Below are positions 23,034 to 36,560 of a DNA stretch of 64,000 nucleotides, one piece after another. The notes under the pieces were generated by a model. That model was not told where the DNA came from and ran no database searches. It was given only the letters and a program-made list of their open reading frames with translations. Position 1 is the stretch's first letter, and each line of letters starts with the position of its first letter. Both the position numbers and the translations under genes were made by a program. Source of the stretch: Xestospongia bergquistia (lineage: Eukaryota; Porifera; Demospongiae; Haplosclerida; Petrosiidae). The stretch covers positions 15,644,446 through 15,708,445 of the forward strand of contig OZ014411.1 of assembly GCA_963965975.1 (NCBI GenBank), given 5' to 3'.

Positions 23034-23852
23034 ATGGCAACTCACGGTACAATATCTTCATTTGACCCAGACAAGGAACAATGGACATCGTATGCCGAAA
23101 GTTTAGATTTCTATTTTGAAGCTAATAATGTCACCTCTGCAGAAACTAAAAGAGCAATCTTTCTAACTGTTTGCGGTCCCTCTACATTCCAACTACTGAA
23201 AAGTTTGGTACAACCTAACACTCCGAAAGAAAAGACCTATACTGAACTAAAAGAGTTTCTTGAGAAACATTTCAATCCTAAGCCATCTTCGATAGTTCAA
23301 CGTTTCAAATTCAACACAAGAATAAGAAAATCAGGTGAATCCGTTGCCACTTATGTCGCTGAATTACGTGCTATCGGAGAACATTGTGATTTTGGTGACA
23401 CATTCGATTTAATACTTAGAGATAGACTCGTTTGTGGAATAAACGACACACGTATCCAAAGAAGATTACTTCAAGAGCCTAACTTAACATACAAAGAGGC
23501 TTTCGAAACAGCCCAAACCATGGAAATCGCAGCTAGGGATTTTCAAGACATTACTCAACATCAACAAAACTTCAAACCGATTGCTGTTCACCGGTTGATG
23601 GACAAAAGTGGTCGGAGCCCCACCACAGTAGCTGCTACGATCGAATGTTTTAGATGTGGTGGTAACCATTACGCTAATAAATGTAATTTTCAAGATAGGA
23701 CATGCCATGCTTGTGGAAAGAAAGGTCACTTGGCTAGAGTTTGCCGAAGCAGCAAGAGAGCTCTAGCCTCAACTCAGGATGGAAGAAGGAAAAATTACAA
23801 ACCATCTTCTAAGGATCCACCCCGCAAGCACACTACTCATACTATAGATTAA
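23034..23852 (+). CDS. Gag of the degenerate Ty3/gypsy element
   Basis: The ATG at 23034 opens 272 residues ending in TAA at 23850-23852. The open frame extends upstream into the LTR, but this ATG follows the PBS and starts a Gag-like sequence (FDPDKEQWTSYAESLDFYFE). Two zinc knuckles lie near the C-terminus, CFRCGGNHYANKC and CHACGKKGHLARVC. The same frame continues after the stop into the pol region, so the TAA could be either a natural gag terminator or decay. Confidence 0.85.
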   Translation: MATHGTISSFDPDKEQWTSYAESLDFYFEANNVTSAETKRAIFLTVCGPSTFQLLKSLVQPNTPKEKTYTELKEFLEKHFNPKPSSIVQRFKFNTRIRKSGESVATYVAELRAIGEHCDFGDTFDLILRDRLVCGINDTRIQRRLLQEPNLTYKEAFETAQTMEIAARDFQDITQHQQNFKPIAVHRLMDKSGRSPTTVAATIECFRCGGNHYANKCNFQDRTCHACGKKGHLARVCRSSKRALASTQDGRRKNYKPSSKDPPRKHTTHTID

Positions 23853-26800
23853 TTGGAGCCTTGCTTAATGGAAGAAGACCAGGCCTCATCAGACAGATCC
23901 ACCCCTACTACTTCAAAGGACTACCCTATGTTTACACTACCAGGGAAGACCAGACCTATCGTGGTCACAGTTCAAGTGCAGGGAGTTGACCTTCCCATGG
24001 AATTAGATACAGGGGCTTCCCTCTCACTTATTAGTGAAACAACTTAGTCAAATTTGTCAAGTACTTTAGGCCCACTTACTCCATCTAATTTTACACTCAC
24101 TACATATACAGGAGAAAAGATTTTTCCTCTAGGATCTAATAATGTCCAAGTCAACTACCAGTCTCAATGTGCATCTCTCCCACTATTAGTTGTTCCAGGA
24201 GATGGTCCAACTTTGCTAGGCCGTAACTGGCTTGAGAAAATCAAGATAAATTGGTCAGACATTAAATTACTTAACACTTTTTCTACCTTAGAACAGGTTT
24301 TAGGTCAACATTCAGCGGTTTTTATTTCAAGCATTGGCCGGTTGAAAGTAATTACAGCAAAGATCCTAGTCAATCCAGAGGCTCGTCCCCGTTTTTTAAG
24401 GCCCGCCCGGTTCCTTATTCTCTGAAAGAAAAGGTTATCAAGGAACTACAGCACCTACAGGACTTACAAGTCATTACTCCAGTCAAACACTCTGACTGGG
24501 CAGCTCCCATAGTGTCCATTGTGAAAACAGATGGATCAATTCGCTTATGCGGAGATTATAAGGTTACCATAAATCCAGCTCTCATTCCTGATACATACCC
24601 ACTCCCCCGTGTGGATGATCTTTTCACTGCTCTCTCTGGAGGCAAGATTTTTACTAAATTAGATCTCAGTCATGCCTACCTTCAAGTACCCCTGGATGAC
24701 TCCTCCAAGAAATACACTACCATAAATACACCAAAAGGACTATTCCAGTATGAACGTCTACCTTTTGGCATCTCTTCTGCTCCATCAATTTTCCAAAGAA
24801 TCATGGAAACCCTTCTAAGTGACTTACCCCATGTCTGTGTTTATTTAGATGATATTCCTATTTCAGGTACAAGTGAAACAGACCACCTCCAAAATTTACA
24901 CCTTGTCCTACAACGTTTGGAAAATGCAGGCCTCACCTTAAAGAAATCTAAGTGCAAGTTCAGGGTCTCATCAGTAGAATATTTGGGCCATATTATTGAT
25001 GCAAATGGACTTCATCCATCAGAATCGAAAGTCAAAGCCATCAGAGATGCACCAACACCTACAAATGTCACAGAACTTAAATCATTTCTTGGTTTACTCA
25101 ACTATTACCATAAGTTCTTACCAGATCTCTCTACTATACTAGCCCCGCTGCATCAACTTCTCCGGAAGGATGCTAAATGGATTTGGTCCCAAACACAGGA
25201 TAAAGCCTTTCAACAAGCAAAATCCTTACTTCAGTCTTCATCCTTACTTGTCCATTACGATGAAAAGAAACCCCTCATCCTATCCTGTGATGCCTCTTCC
25301 TATGGGTTAGGTGCAGTACTAAGTCACCAGATGGAAAATAATACCGAAAAACCGATTGCTTTCACTTCACGTACTCTAACCACAACAGAAAAGAAATATT
25401 CTCAATTAGAGAAGGAAGCCTTGGCAATTATTTTTGCTGTAAGGAAATTTCATGACTATTTGTATGGATGAAACTTTACATTATATTCTGATCACAAGCC
25501 TCTCCAATACATCCTTGGTGAATCAAACCAGATACCAACACCTACCTCGCCTCGTATGCAACGATGGGCTATCACCCTTTCAACTTATTCCTATACAATC
25601 AAACATAAACCAGGAACCCAGTTAGCAAATGCTGATGCTTTAAGCAGGTTGCCATTACCAGACACACCCAAATTTGTTCCTATACCAGCCGACATTAAGT
25701 TACTACTAAACCATTTGGCAGAATCAGTCATACATACACCACAAATCAAAACATGGACAGACCAAGATCCCATACTCTCACGTGTCCGTAGACTTGTTTT
25801 GACTGGCTGGTCATCATCTATACACCCCCCCCCCCCCCCCTGAACTCCAACCATTTACACAATGTTATACAGAACTCAGCGTTATTGATGGGTGCCTTCT
25901 CAGAGGTTCTCGTGTCATTATTCCTCCTCAAGGTAGAAAATATGTCCTCTCTCAACTCCATGATACCCATCCCGGTATCAGCAGAATGAAAGGCCTTGCC
26001 CGGTCCTACGTATGGTGGCCAGGTCTAGATAAAGACATTGAGAATGTAGTCAAACACTGCAACACCTGTCAGATGCACCTTCCTACTCCACCCCAAACAA
26101 TTATTCACCCTTGGGAATACCCATCAACTCCATGGACCCGAGTTCATGTTGACCATGCTGGTCCATTTCTCGGCAAATATTTTTTCCTCCTCATTGATGC
26201 CTATTCACGCTGGATGGAAGTTCACATAGTTAACTCTACCTCAGCTGAAAGTACTATTAACATTCTCCGACGTATTTTTTCAATGCACGGTCACCACAAC
26301 AATTGGTATCGGACAATGGTCCAGCATTTATCAGTCACGATTTTAAAGTATTTGTGGACAAAAATGGTATCCGACACTCCCTTACTTCACCATACCACCC
26401 CCGCTCAAATGGTCTAGCTGAACGTGCAGTACAGACCTTCAAAACTACCATAAAGAAATTGGATGGACCACTTGAAACAAGACTTTCCAGTTTTCTTCTA
26501 CATTATCGTATTACCCCTCAGTCCACTACAGGTCTCTCTCCTTCAGAATTGCTGATGGGTAGAAGACTACAAACAGTTTTCGATCTTCTTCACCCCGATA
26601 TACCAAAGAAAGTTGAACAGAAACAAGAAAAAATTCAGCAACCACGTCAAAAGATTCGTACCTTTTCAGTAGGAGACAAACTTTATGTAAAAAATTATTC
26701 AGGTTCATCTGCATGGATTCCTGTTACAGTAATCAAAATTACAGGTCCAGTGTCATACCATGTAGAAACCAAGAGTGGTATTGTCATCCGTAGACATGTT

Positions 26801-27019
26801 GATCAACTTCGTTCCAGATGTACTGACAGCAAAGAACTACAAATTGAAAGCAAAGATCAGGACAATTTTGATGATTCTCCCATTGTAAGACATCCCCAAA
26901 ACTCTACACCTACAGTTACAGTATCAGCACCTGCCAATATTCGTACAACACCGTTGTTACGTCGCTGGACTAGAGAGAAAAGACAACCTGAGTGTTTTGG
27001 CCCATATATTTCATGCTAA
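23853..27019 (+). pseudogene. Pol of the degenerate Ty3/gypsy element
   Basis: Fragments in order: protease (ELDTGASLSLIS, about 24000), reverse transcriptase with YLDD near 24842, RNase H (SCDASSYGLGAVL), integrase zinc finger (CNTCQ), catalytic core and C-terminal domain ending at 27019. Breaks seen: TAG at 24045-24047; a one-base frame change in the T run at 24392-24397; TGA at 25469-25471; a frame change at a run of 16 C at 25825-25840; another frame change at about 26285-26300 in the integrase core. The element cannot make a full Pol. Described only; no repaired reading is given. Confidence 0.9.
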
Positions 27020-27030
27020 AGAGGGAGGAG

Positions 27031-27261
27031 TGTGATATACTAGGTAACTTGAACCTACTTGCATAATTATATATTCATTATTATGTATTATGACGTCATG
27101 TATCAATATAAATACCGCATGCTTTTAGTATTTTGTCAGTTGTCATGAGTTGTCATTAGTTGTATTATTTGCTACAGTTATCATTATTATTACTATTGTC
27201 ATTGGGTCGGTTGTTAGTTGTACAAGTAGCCGGTTCTATAATTCTTCACTCGGTCACCACA
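27031..27261 (+). repeat. 3' LTR of plus-strand Ty3/gypsy element
   Basis: 231 bases, preceded directly by the polypurine tract. Carries the same TATAAAT motif near 27109. Confidence 0.9.
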
Positions 27262-27700
27262 AAGTTCAGACTGTCTCACAGGGCCATACTCAAAGGTCAC
27301 AATGTACCACTAAAACTCTGTACTTTCAGGAACTATTTAAAATGAACAGCTCAAATTTAGATGTAGATAATGGAACTCATTAGTCTCACCATTGTCAATT
27401 ATCTACTTACATGTTCTCCAGTATGTACTAGTACGGTAACTACATGGTGATATGTATATGATATTTTAGAGGAAGGAATGATGTGTTACTCCTGTAGGTG
27501 CAAGTTACTAGTAGTAATATGCTAGTACTGTAACTGCCCATTAATGTGTATTATACATTAATCAACTCAGTCTTGTTTCACGTACCACAAAACATACTCA
27601 GCTCTTTTATTTAACTCTCTGATTTAACATGGTTTGTTACTAAGCAATAACTGAATCTAATGGCTTGAAAGTATCAGCTGCATGGGTCTTATATCAAATG
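27262..27700. other. Sequence between Ty3 and LINE insertions
   Basis: No gene recognised. 27262-27383 is open but has no known domain. It is probably host DNA of GPCR unit E, or part of the LINE 5' region; I cannot place the LINE 5' end exactly. Confidence 0.4.
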
Positions 27701-30700
27701 CTTGAAAAGAATAGAGTATTTATTACACAATGCACAATTCAAGTTGTCATATTGGTCGCGTATAGATAACTGTACTTTTTTAGTCAGAGGCCATCGGCCC
27801 TTGCACAACCCTCCCGTCAATCTCTTTTTACCATTTCCACAATATCATCCCATGCATCATCTTTCATCAGCCTCTCTTCCACAAAGTCCCCCCCCCCCAA
27901 CTCAGCAACCTTTTCCTCACAACCAAATTGTCCATCATCCTCCATATCATCAAAGCTTAATGAACAATCTAACTACTCTGTTGTTAACTCTATTAAGTCC
28001 ACCTCTCTCTCCTTCAAACCCAGTTCATTAAAAATCTTACACTTCAATACTTGAAGTCTTCTCCCTAAATTTGATGATCTTGCTCTTATATGTTCCTTTT
28101 CTTTCCCTGATATTGTTTGTATTTCTGAGTCCTGGTTGTCTCCTGACATTTCTGACAATGAAATCTCTATACCAAACTATCACTGTGTTCATAAAGATCG
28201 CTCCCACCATGGAGGTGGAATAGCTGTTTATATTAAACCTTCACTTTCATTCAAAGTAATCCCATCCCCCTTAAACCTTGAACTCATCCTTCTCTCTGTA
28301 GCTATTCATTCAAGCTTGGCTCTTTCTATTGGCCTCCAAGTGACAAATGGATCCCTGGACATCTTAAATGATTTCTTAACCTCTCTAAACCATGATCATA
28401 TGAAAAAAATTTTCTTACTGGGGGTTTTAACATAAATTTTATGAGTTCTTCTAACCAAACTCCTTGACTTTACCAATTCGATTGATCTTTCTCAAGTTGT
28501 CAAAGAACCTACTCATTATCCTTACTCTAGTACACCATCAATTATTGATCTTATTTTTGTTCTTTCAAAATTGTCATGTCCTTTTTTTGTTCTTCCTCCA
28601 TTGTCTTCTTCAGATCATAGTTCATTATTGTTCATTGTCCCTTTGAGACAACAATACAAACCATCCTCTAAGAACTTTTGTAGTATTTGGCTTTATAGTA
28701 AAGGTGACTTTAAAGCAGCTAATCTAATCTTCTCTTCTCTCCCCTGGGACTCTCTCTTATCCTCTATTAATGTCAATTACTCTTGGTCCATGTTTAAAGA
28801 AATCTTTATTGAAGTAATGAATCGCACCATCCTATCTAAATTAGTGGCTATTAAAAATTCACCACCCTGGGCTAACAACCACCTCCTTTCTTGTATTTGC
28901 AAACTTAATGCTGTATTCACTAAAGCCAAAACAGCTAAATCATCATCTCGAATGTCTCAATATCGCATTTGTAGAAACAAAACACTCTCCTACCGACATC
29001 ATTTGAAATCTACCTTCTTTCACAAGCTATCCTCTTCTTCAACTTTCAAGGACTTCTGGTCTCTCTTTAAAAAATTGAATAAGAAGTCTTCCTCTATTCC
29101 TACTTTGTCCTTTATAGTGGCTCCTCAGCTACCACAACTTTACCCAAAACTAATATGATTAACCAAATCTTTTGTAATTGTTTCAATCTATCTGTTCATC
29201 CCCTTTCCTCAGCTTCTGGTGACTCTGGTACCTCTGAAGAATGTCCATCTTATCTTTTATGCTCCAACATCAAAGTTGCAAAGCTCCTTCTTCAGATTCC
29301 ACCTAATACTTCTACAGGTCCTGATGGTATTTCTGCTTATATGTTAAGAGAAACTTCCTATTCCATTTCATCCCCACTTACTTCTATCTTTAATTTGTTG
29401 ACTAAGTCTGGTATCTTTCCTGATGACTGGAAAAATTCTCATATTATCCCAATACCAAAGCACTCTTCAGCTCCATCTTCTCCCACAGGTTATTGCCCCA
29501 TACCTCTACTACCACTTATCAGCAAGGTCCTAGAAAGACATATTATTAACTGGTTACTGGACTGTTTGTCAGACTCATAATCTTTTATCTGATTCTCAAT
29601 TTGGTTTTAGACCTGGTCATTCCACAAATTCTGCCCTGATCACTTTCACAAACTCATGGTTTACTCAGCTGGATAAAAGTTACTCTATCTGTGCAATCTT
29701 TTTTGATCTAACTAAAGCATTTGACTCAGTTCCACATCAACCCCTTCTTGATGTACTTTTTTCACTTGACATTCCTCATCACCTTACGGTTTGGCTTCAA
29801 AGCTATCTCACACTTCCATCTCAGCAGGTTGTTGTTGATGGCTGTTCCTCTTCTAAGTCTACTGTCCTATCTGGTGTTCCTCAAGGCTCGATTCTTGGAC
29901 CACTTCTCTTCATTATGTATGTGAATGACATTTTCCAGTTATCTTTCTCCTCAAAATCATCCATTATCCTATATGCTGATGACATCCTCCTATTGTGTCC
30001 CTTCAAATCATACTTTGAATTTTCACTTGCACAATCTAATGTTAATATTCTCTCTTCCTGGGTCAAATCTAAACACCTAACGATTAAACACTCAAAAACC
30101 AAATACATGATCATTTCCAGGAAGTCTCCTACATCCTTTACTGCTCTTCCTTCTCTTCACCTTGATGAATCACCTCTTGAATCATTTAAGTACCTAGGTG
30201 TTACTCCAACCTCCAACCTCTCCTGGTGTACTCACATCAAATATACCTGTTCCAAGGTCAAGGAACTGCTTGGCTGCATCTATCATCAATTTACACTAAC
30301 TCTTCTTCTGTTCTTATCAAATTGTATTTGACATTAATGCTCCCCATCCTTATGTACAGCTCCTCTGTTTGGGATCCATATTCCATTCCTAACATTAACA
30401 AATTGGAAAAAGTTCAACACTTTGCACTAAAACTTTACAGTAAAAATTGGATCTCTGATTATCTTCTACTTCTACAACTCTTTAATCTTCCTTCTCTATC
30501 CTCTCACAGAACAACATCCAAGCTTGTTCTTTTATACAAGTTTATTTTTAGTAATCTCTACATTCCTGCTGGCTCTTTTTCATTTCAAAATCAGTCCTCT
30601 TATACTTTACGTTCTTCCCACCCATTAAATCTTAATCTGCCTTTCTCAAGATATTCTACTACCCTCTGTATTATGACAATTCTCTTATATATAAAAAATC

Positions 30701-30715
30701 ACAACAGTTAAACAG
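27700..30715 (+). mobile_element. LINE (CR1/L2/Jockey-like) retrotransposon, broken
   Basis: Contains an AP-type endonuclease fragment at 28136-28435 (KDRSHHGGGIAVYIK) and a reverse transcriptase over about 29280-30330: TGPDGISAYMLRE, FDLTKAFDSVPH, GVPQGSILGPLLF, and YADD near 29980. These are hallmarks of non-LTR elements of the Jockey/CR1/L2 group. Reading changes frame several times (for example near 28435, 29158, 29580 and 30330) and contains stops, so it is dead. There are no LTRs. A short TATATAAAAAA-like stretch near 30687 may be the 3' tail; neither end is certain. Confidence 0.85.
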
Positions 30716-30769
30716 TAATAACAGAGATAGATCAGTAACATGTGTTCACACTCTAGATAAGAAGGGAGA

Positions 30770-30852
30770 TGTAGTGTGATTATAATGTATTGTGGTTATC
30801 TATGTAAACTGTTGTTTAATGAGCACGCATAGTTATCTAGAGAGTAACACAC
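30770..30852 (+). mobile_element. Possible LTR remnant
   Basis: A purine tract AAGAAGGGAGA directly precedes TGTAGTGTGATT and the stretch ends near AACACACA, after which GPCR copy E resumes. The arrangement imitates the polypurine-tract/LTR boundary of the element at 15178. It is short, has no partner LTR and no checked target duplication, so it could equally be the LINE 3' region. Confidence 0.25.
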
Positions 30853-31985
30853 AAAGTATGCAAATAACTCTCAATACATTTGTGTCTACTGGAATAAAAG
30901 ATGAGTTTTCTCATAATGATTATGTTTTTAATTAGCATATACACACATATGCCTGTCTAATGATGGTGTAGAAATTATATAAGATATTTCACTGACTGTA
31001 ATGGACAAACACTGGTTAATTATAATTACTTTCATTTGAGAGCTTTGCTGTGCTTGTAACAATGTTGATGTATCACAATGTGTTCATGTAAGTGAAATTC
31101 AAAAAATACAGCTAACTATTAATATTACATACATTATATAATATTATAATATAATTATCTGAACAATGAAAAATATTTCACAAAAATATTGATACTTTTT
31201 TAACTTCATTACAACAAAAAAATCAAACAGCACTCAAAGTAGTGTTATACATTGGTTGTGCTATATCAATTGTTTGTGTTATTATCTTTGCTATCCCAGG
31301 ATAAGAATAAACTTAAAAGAGACCCCGTATTGGTAATCACACACAGTGATACTATCATCTTACTCTAGGGAAACACTCTTCACTTCAGTAAATTTCTTGT
31401 TCATGTAAATCTTTCTATTTCATTGTTATGTTCATATCTATTTTTGTTGTTTACATAAAGACAGCTAGAGGAAGTCAGGTAGAAAATAACATGTAATAAT
31501 GATAATTAAGTCATTGTTCTTTTGTAGCAGCACTTCTTTATTACTTTCTTCTTGCTACATTTTGTTGATTGTTATATGAAAGTGTAATGTTATATATATC
31601 TTATGTAAGTAGTGGTGTTCTCAACCTTGGCTAAAACATGGCCGTCATTTTTACTACTGGGATGATGTAAGTACTAGGAAATCCAATGTCATAAAAAATG
31701 TAATAATTTTGTATGTAGCATGTACCAACTTGAAAATACAATTATATATTTGTACTGTTTTTTAGTCACTCCTATTTTGCCTGTCATAATTGGTCTTGCT
31801 GCTGGTCATAGTGGATACAGTGTTAGAAGTGAAGAAGGGGACATATTATAGTAATTTCTTATAACACTTCTGATACATATTATGTCATTTATTATAATAA
31901 TTGCTGGCTTTCATTGGATAATAGAGTTATTTGAGCCTTTGTGGTTCCAATGATATTTATTATCATAGTTTGGTAATATATCAAA
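30853..31985 (+). pseudogene. Adhesion-GPCR GPS/7TM exons, copy E (decayed)
   Basis: Aligns with 20195-21345 of GPCR D: GAIN/GPS near 30960-31088, TM1 near 31205-31305, TM2 near 31370-31480, TM3 near 31525-31665, TM4 near 31766-31855 and ECL2/TM5 near 31903-31975. GPS is mutated (an insertion before VDVS), TM2 and TM3 have frame changes, and the CWLSLDN segment runs into TAG. TM1 here lacks the extra TA found in copy D, which identifies that TA as an insertion in D. TM6, TM7 and the tail are missing. Confidence 0.75.
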
Positions 31986-32613
31986 TGATGATATGATAGT
32001 TGATCTAACTACTGAAATGTTTTGTCAGTAAATTTTGGTTTTGTGAAAAATATAATCATGAACATTTCAAATACTGTCTTATGCAAGCATCCAGGTCTTA
32101 TTCTATTTTTACCATGTTATTACTTCATGTGATTCATAATTATTTCTAAATTAAAGGTTTGCTAGAATTGCATAGTCTTTATGAACTTTATAATTATTAT
32201 TATGTTTCTAATCAAAGTTACAATACGTGGCTACAATTATTGTCTGATATTCATGTCTGATAGTTACTGATCTTCTATTACTATTACACTACTCATGCAT
32301 ATTTCTTGACAATTTCTTATCTCTTATTTTGTTAGCGTCAATTTCTTAATAAATTGCATCACTATAAAATTCCTACATAATTAATAATGATACTTAGTAT
32401 TGCATAATAATCTTATTATACATCCCCCCGCACTTAATGATTATAGCTGCGTCTGTAACCTCCTATCTCAGTGATGTGCTTCAAATTTAGTTTGCTGTTG
32501 TTTCTCCTGATAACTTAGTATGCAAATGGACAAATTCGAGCTAATTCAACTGGTAAAATGACAATTTAAAAAGAGTAATTATAACGTGTCGTATATATCT
32601 ATATATTATATAG
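31986..32613. other. Intergenic
   Basis: AT-rich, no exon recognised. It may include the promoter and first exon of the somatomedin B/SRCR gene. A Cys-poor open stretch before the first exon at 32614 gives no clear signal peptide. Confidence 0.5.
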
Positions 32614-35179
32614 GTCTATGTACTAGTAGAGGGGCAACTGAATGCTGTCAAACAGATTGTCAAGGACAACCAAATGATTGTTATTGTGATGAGTATTGTT
32701 TAACAGTTCTTGATTGTTGTAGAGATATATACAAATTTACCAGTTGTGGATCAAGTATGTCAAATAAAATTATGTATGATTTATTTTTTGTTAATAAATA
32801 ATATGATTGTTATAATAGCAAATGTATAATTCAGTGTCTAGTTTTACTTTGTTTTTAATAGGAAATGGATCAGATTGTGTTCATGGAAATATATGTTTAC
32901 AGGAAATTACCAATAATTGGCCATTGACAAAAATTGATATTTGTATATTTGGATTTAGGGAGCCAATATGTGGACAGTTTTGGAATGAAAGTGATATTCA
33001 ATTTATATGTTACTATTTGGGCTTTACAGCAATATCAGGTTTACATATTAGAGCTACTATTAGTAATACAATATAATATAATCATCTTATACATGCAGGA
33101 AGTCTAACAAATGTGTCAGTCATGCCATCACTCAATAATACTTACACATTACAGTGTATTGGGAATGAAACATTTATCACTAGCTGTATAATTGAGCGTG
33201 TCAAACAGTGTTCTACAAGAGCTACTTCTCTCTGTAGTAAGTAATGAGCCACTATAGTAGTAATTTAACACTGTATATGCTCTTAGATATGTGCATGTCC
33301 CAAAGGATGTGTAAATGGAAACTGTTTAGCTGCACATACTTGTTCATGCTATTTAGGTTGGACTGGTGACACTTGCAATGAAGGTATATAATATTAGTTC
33401 TAATAAACATGTGATATATTGTTTATAGATATAAACGAGTGTGAAAATCATGGAAGTCATATTAATGATGAGAGTACTTTTTCTGGCAATGATAAAGGCA
33501 GATGTGACTAGATATGTATTAATACAAATGGCAGTTATTATTGTGATTGTAATGTGGGATACTTATTAGCTAGCAATGGCTTTAAATGGGAAAGTAAGTT
33601 TGTATGGAACAGATTATACTAGCAAATATATGTTCATCATATACATTGAGGGATTTAATATAATAATTATATTGTATGATAAACTACATAGGTACAATAA
33701 TTATTACTTATACACTGCTGAAATAATTAGGTTATTTTAGCCAATTCATGCACATTTGGATTGCACACATCAATATAAAATACTTTGAAATGCATATATG
33801 AATTTCATAGTAACATTCCTAGTTCATTATCTCATCATCAACTTCTATCCATTCCATAGCACAATTAATACATTAGTAATGAAAACAGTACATGGTGTTT
33901 ACTTTATTGCATCAAATAACTTGTTATGTATATATAACTTTACTTGTGTCAAAATATATTAGTTATATCAACAATCAATGTTTACAGGAATTATTAGAAT
34001 ACAAAACACACTCATATAGATTAATGTAAACTGTCTGGTAATAAATCAACTATAACATGTGAACATAACTGTGTAAACATAACAGTGAGTTACTATTGCC
34101 AATGTTATTAAGGATACAGTGTATTGCCTGATCAACATTATTGTGAAGGTGAAGTTTTTACTGACCTGAATGAGACATTAAAAGTGAATACAAGTCAAAT
34201 TGACATAATTTATTAAGGATTTACATAACACATGTCAATTATAAAGTTACCACTCATAATATGTTGTTATTTGGTAAAGAATTTGTTAATAATTAGTTAA
34301 CACAACTTTTCTTCCTTACATTAGAAATCACAGTGAATTCACATCCATTATTTACACCTGAATTAACTATACTCAGCACAACATCAACAAGTGTGTCGAT
34401 TTCCATAATTGGTAATAAATCAACTATAACATGTGAACATGACTGTGTAAACATAGTAGTGAGTTAATATTGTCACTGCTATTATGGATTATTATTAACA
34501 ATATCTTAATACATACAACACAAATTGATATAATTATTTAGTATTTTACATAACACATGGTAATATAACTTCATTACTAAAGTTATTATTATGTTGTTAA
34601 TTGATGAAAAAATCTCTCTGCACTTTAGAAATCACAATGAGTTCACATCTTTTTCAACAATTATTTACACCTGAATTAACTATACCCAATACCACATCAA
34701 CAACAGCATTGATTTCTATAATTGCAGCCTCATTATCAGCACTAATTTTAGGATTTTTATCCATCATTATTTGTACCATCATTTGTATAACAATATATTA
34801 GTACAAATCAAAAGTAAAGAGCAGTGTTACATCTATTGAACTTAATGGAAGACTGTCAAATCATTACGATACAGAATGCAATCATAACCCAAGTACCACT
34901 ATATTCAATAAACATAATGGGATTGACATTAATCCATGTGTTGAAGTCAAGGTCGGTTCATTGGTATACGATGAGATTAACCCATACAGTAGAGATTGTA
35001 CAAGAACATGGAATCATTCATATGTACAATCCAGTAGATATAATGTTGATAGCATTAATATACCTACTGATGTAGGTAGTGAGGATAAAATAGATTTATC
35101 GGAAAACCCTTCATATTTATGGTGTGGTAGACATAACAATGTAGTCAGGGATACTGATGAACAAACATACATAAACTAG
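32614..35179 (+). pseudogene. Somatomedin B - SRCR - EGF - transmembrane receptor, with in-frame stops
   Basis: Exons: 32614-32754 somatomedin B-like (RGATECCQTDC, CDEYC, LDCCRD); 32862-33038 and 33099-33236 forming one SRCR-like domain (ICGQFWNESD, ICYYLGF, then CIGNETFITSC); 33287-33383 EGF-like (CPKGCVNGNC); 33429-33593 calcium-binding EGF (DINECENHG, CDCNVGYLL) with TAG at 33509-33511; decayed EGF-like pieces near 34030-34150 and 34410-34490; 34629-35179 a Thr/Ser stalk, membrane span, TAG at 34799-34801, then an open cytoplasmic tail of about 125 codons with LVYDEI and ENPSYL. The domain order suggests a type I cell-surface receptor. The EGF exon at 33287 does not match the phase of the preceding exon. 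No signal-peptide exon was found. The several stops suggest recent inactivation. Confidence 0.7.
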
Positions 35180-36375
35180 AGGGTCATCAATTTTAAATCC
35201 ATTATATCTAATATCTCGTCAACATGATGAAGACAGTATTGAGCTTTACTCTTACTACAATGTTGCATAATTGTTTCACTTTGTATGCTGACATTTTGAA
35301 TAAAACAAAGTATGATAAAGTCTTAAATATTTATAGATATTATTTGATTTATAAAGTAACAAGTTATGATTTTTAAATCTTATTATGTGATTTAATTATG
35401 TTTATTAAATCTATTTTGCTAGATGTATACCTTAAGTGTTTAAAAAAGGAAAACATACAAAATGTTCTCTAGTATATCACAATTGTTAATGTGTCAACAT
35501 GTTAATAATAATTGAATATACTAAGGCAAAAGTCCTTTTCATTTGAGACTGATAATCATGTTGCACATTACAAGATACTATTAGTTGAAGTTAAGATGCT
35601 TGCAGTACTGATAATATTGTACAATGTTTATACATATACATATTATCTACATGTTCTAATAATTCCAAATAAGGAAACATTTTACATGAATTTGTTTAAT
35701 ATCTCCTTATGAGCTATTGTCATCAACAACAGATGTCTCAACTGGTGGTTGTATGTTTAGAATGAAAGGTATTTGGACCTTTTGTAGCTCCTCTAATGTC
35801 AGAGTTTGATTTGACTCACTATGACAATAATAATTATAGACATCTGTTTCATCATATATTATTACATAAATATCAGTCAAGACCAGTTTTTACTAATCTT
35901 TGCTTATTATTATACTGAGTTGACTACTAAAAAGAACAAAAAAATATAAAGGACTTTATAATTTATGCAGCTAATATGTATAATAATGCATATCTAATAA
36001 GACTACTTTGATTAATTAACTTTAATCATTTAGTATCATAACTATAGTCCTAATTATACCAAAATATCATTGACAATTACTATTATGATAATATAGATAT
36101 ACCCAACAACTCATGTGATTTCAGAGTGAAGAGTTATTTTTTATTGATGTTAACCTGCAATTCTGTAGTATAAAATATTTATTGTGTTCTGTTATTATAA
36201 TACAGGAGAATAAAGTTAATATTATTAATTCTATTTACTAAGGGAGTATTTTACTTATAAACATTAGTTTTTGGATAGAATAATTACTACTTAAAGCTTT
36301 TTTTAATTACATAATTTTAGATGTACAGTAATGTATATTTTAGTTTTTTGGAATTTATTTGGCTATCATTAATAG
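35180..36375. other. Intergenic
   Basis: AT-rich with scattered stops in all frames. I see no exon, repeat array or RNA gene. It includes the 3' flank of the preceding gene. Confidence 0.6.
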
Positions 36376-36560
36376 GTGCAATAATTTGTAAAAAGGTTGT
36401 CAACCCAGTTGGAGGCCATTGTGAACAATCTGGAAGATGTCAATATCATAGTGGTCGGTCTGATATTACTGCATTATGCCTATGCAAACTATATGTCAAA
36501 GTGGTGCTTGTGCTTAAAATGATGGATGAACTGGAGTAATCTGTACTCAACCAGTATGTC
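36376..36560 (+). pseudogene. Cys-rich EGF-like exon remnant
   Basis: After an acceptor AATAG the frame gives ICKKVVNPVGGHCEQSGRC and continues to LCLC; a shift of frame then gives a CQSGAC-like continuation with stops (to about 36560). The Cys spacing is EGF-like but the frame change and stops indicate decay. It may belong to the receptor upstream or to another lost gene. Confidence 0.35.

Larger units (their letters stand above)
22734..27261 (+). mobile_element. Ty3/gypsy LTR retrotransposon, degenerate
   Basis: 4,528 bases on the plus strand. LTRs at 22734-22982 and 27031-27261 start TGTGATATACTAGG and end CACCACA; they differ by small indels and substitutions, so it is older than the minus-strand element. 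A PBS-like TGGCGACGAGGG starts at 22984 and a purine tract AAAGAGGGAGGAG ends at 27030. Flanks GTAGT and AAGTT do not form a clear target duplication. Coding region is broken (see the gag and pol entries). Confidence 0.92.

Noticed and set aside
24380..26310. Programmed frameshifts in the second Ty3 element
   Set aside because: Breaks are at homopolymers and at several unrelated places and come with nonsense codons, which fits decay rather than regulated recoding.
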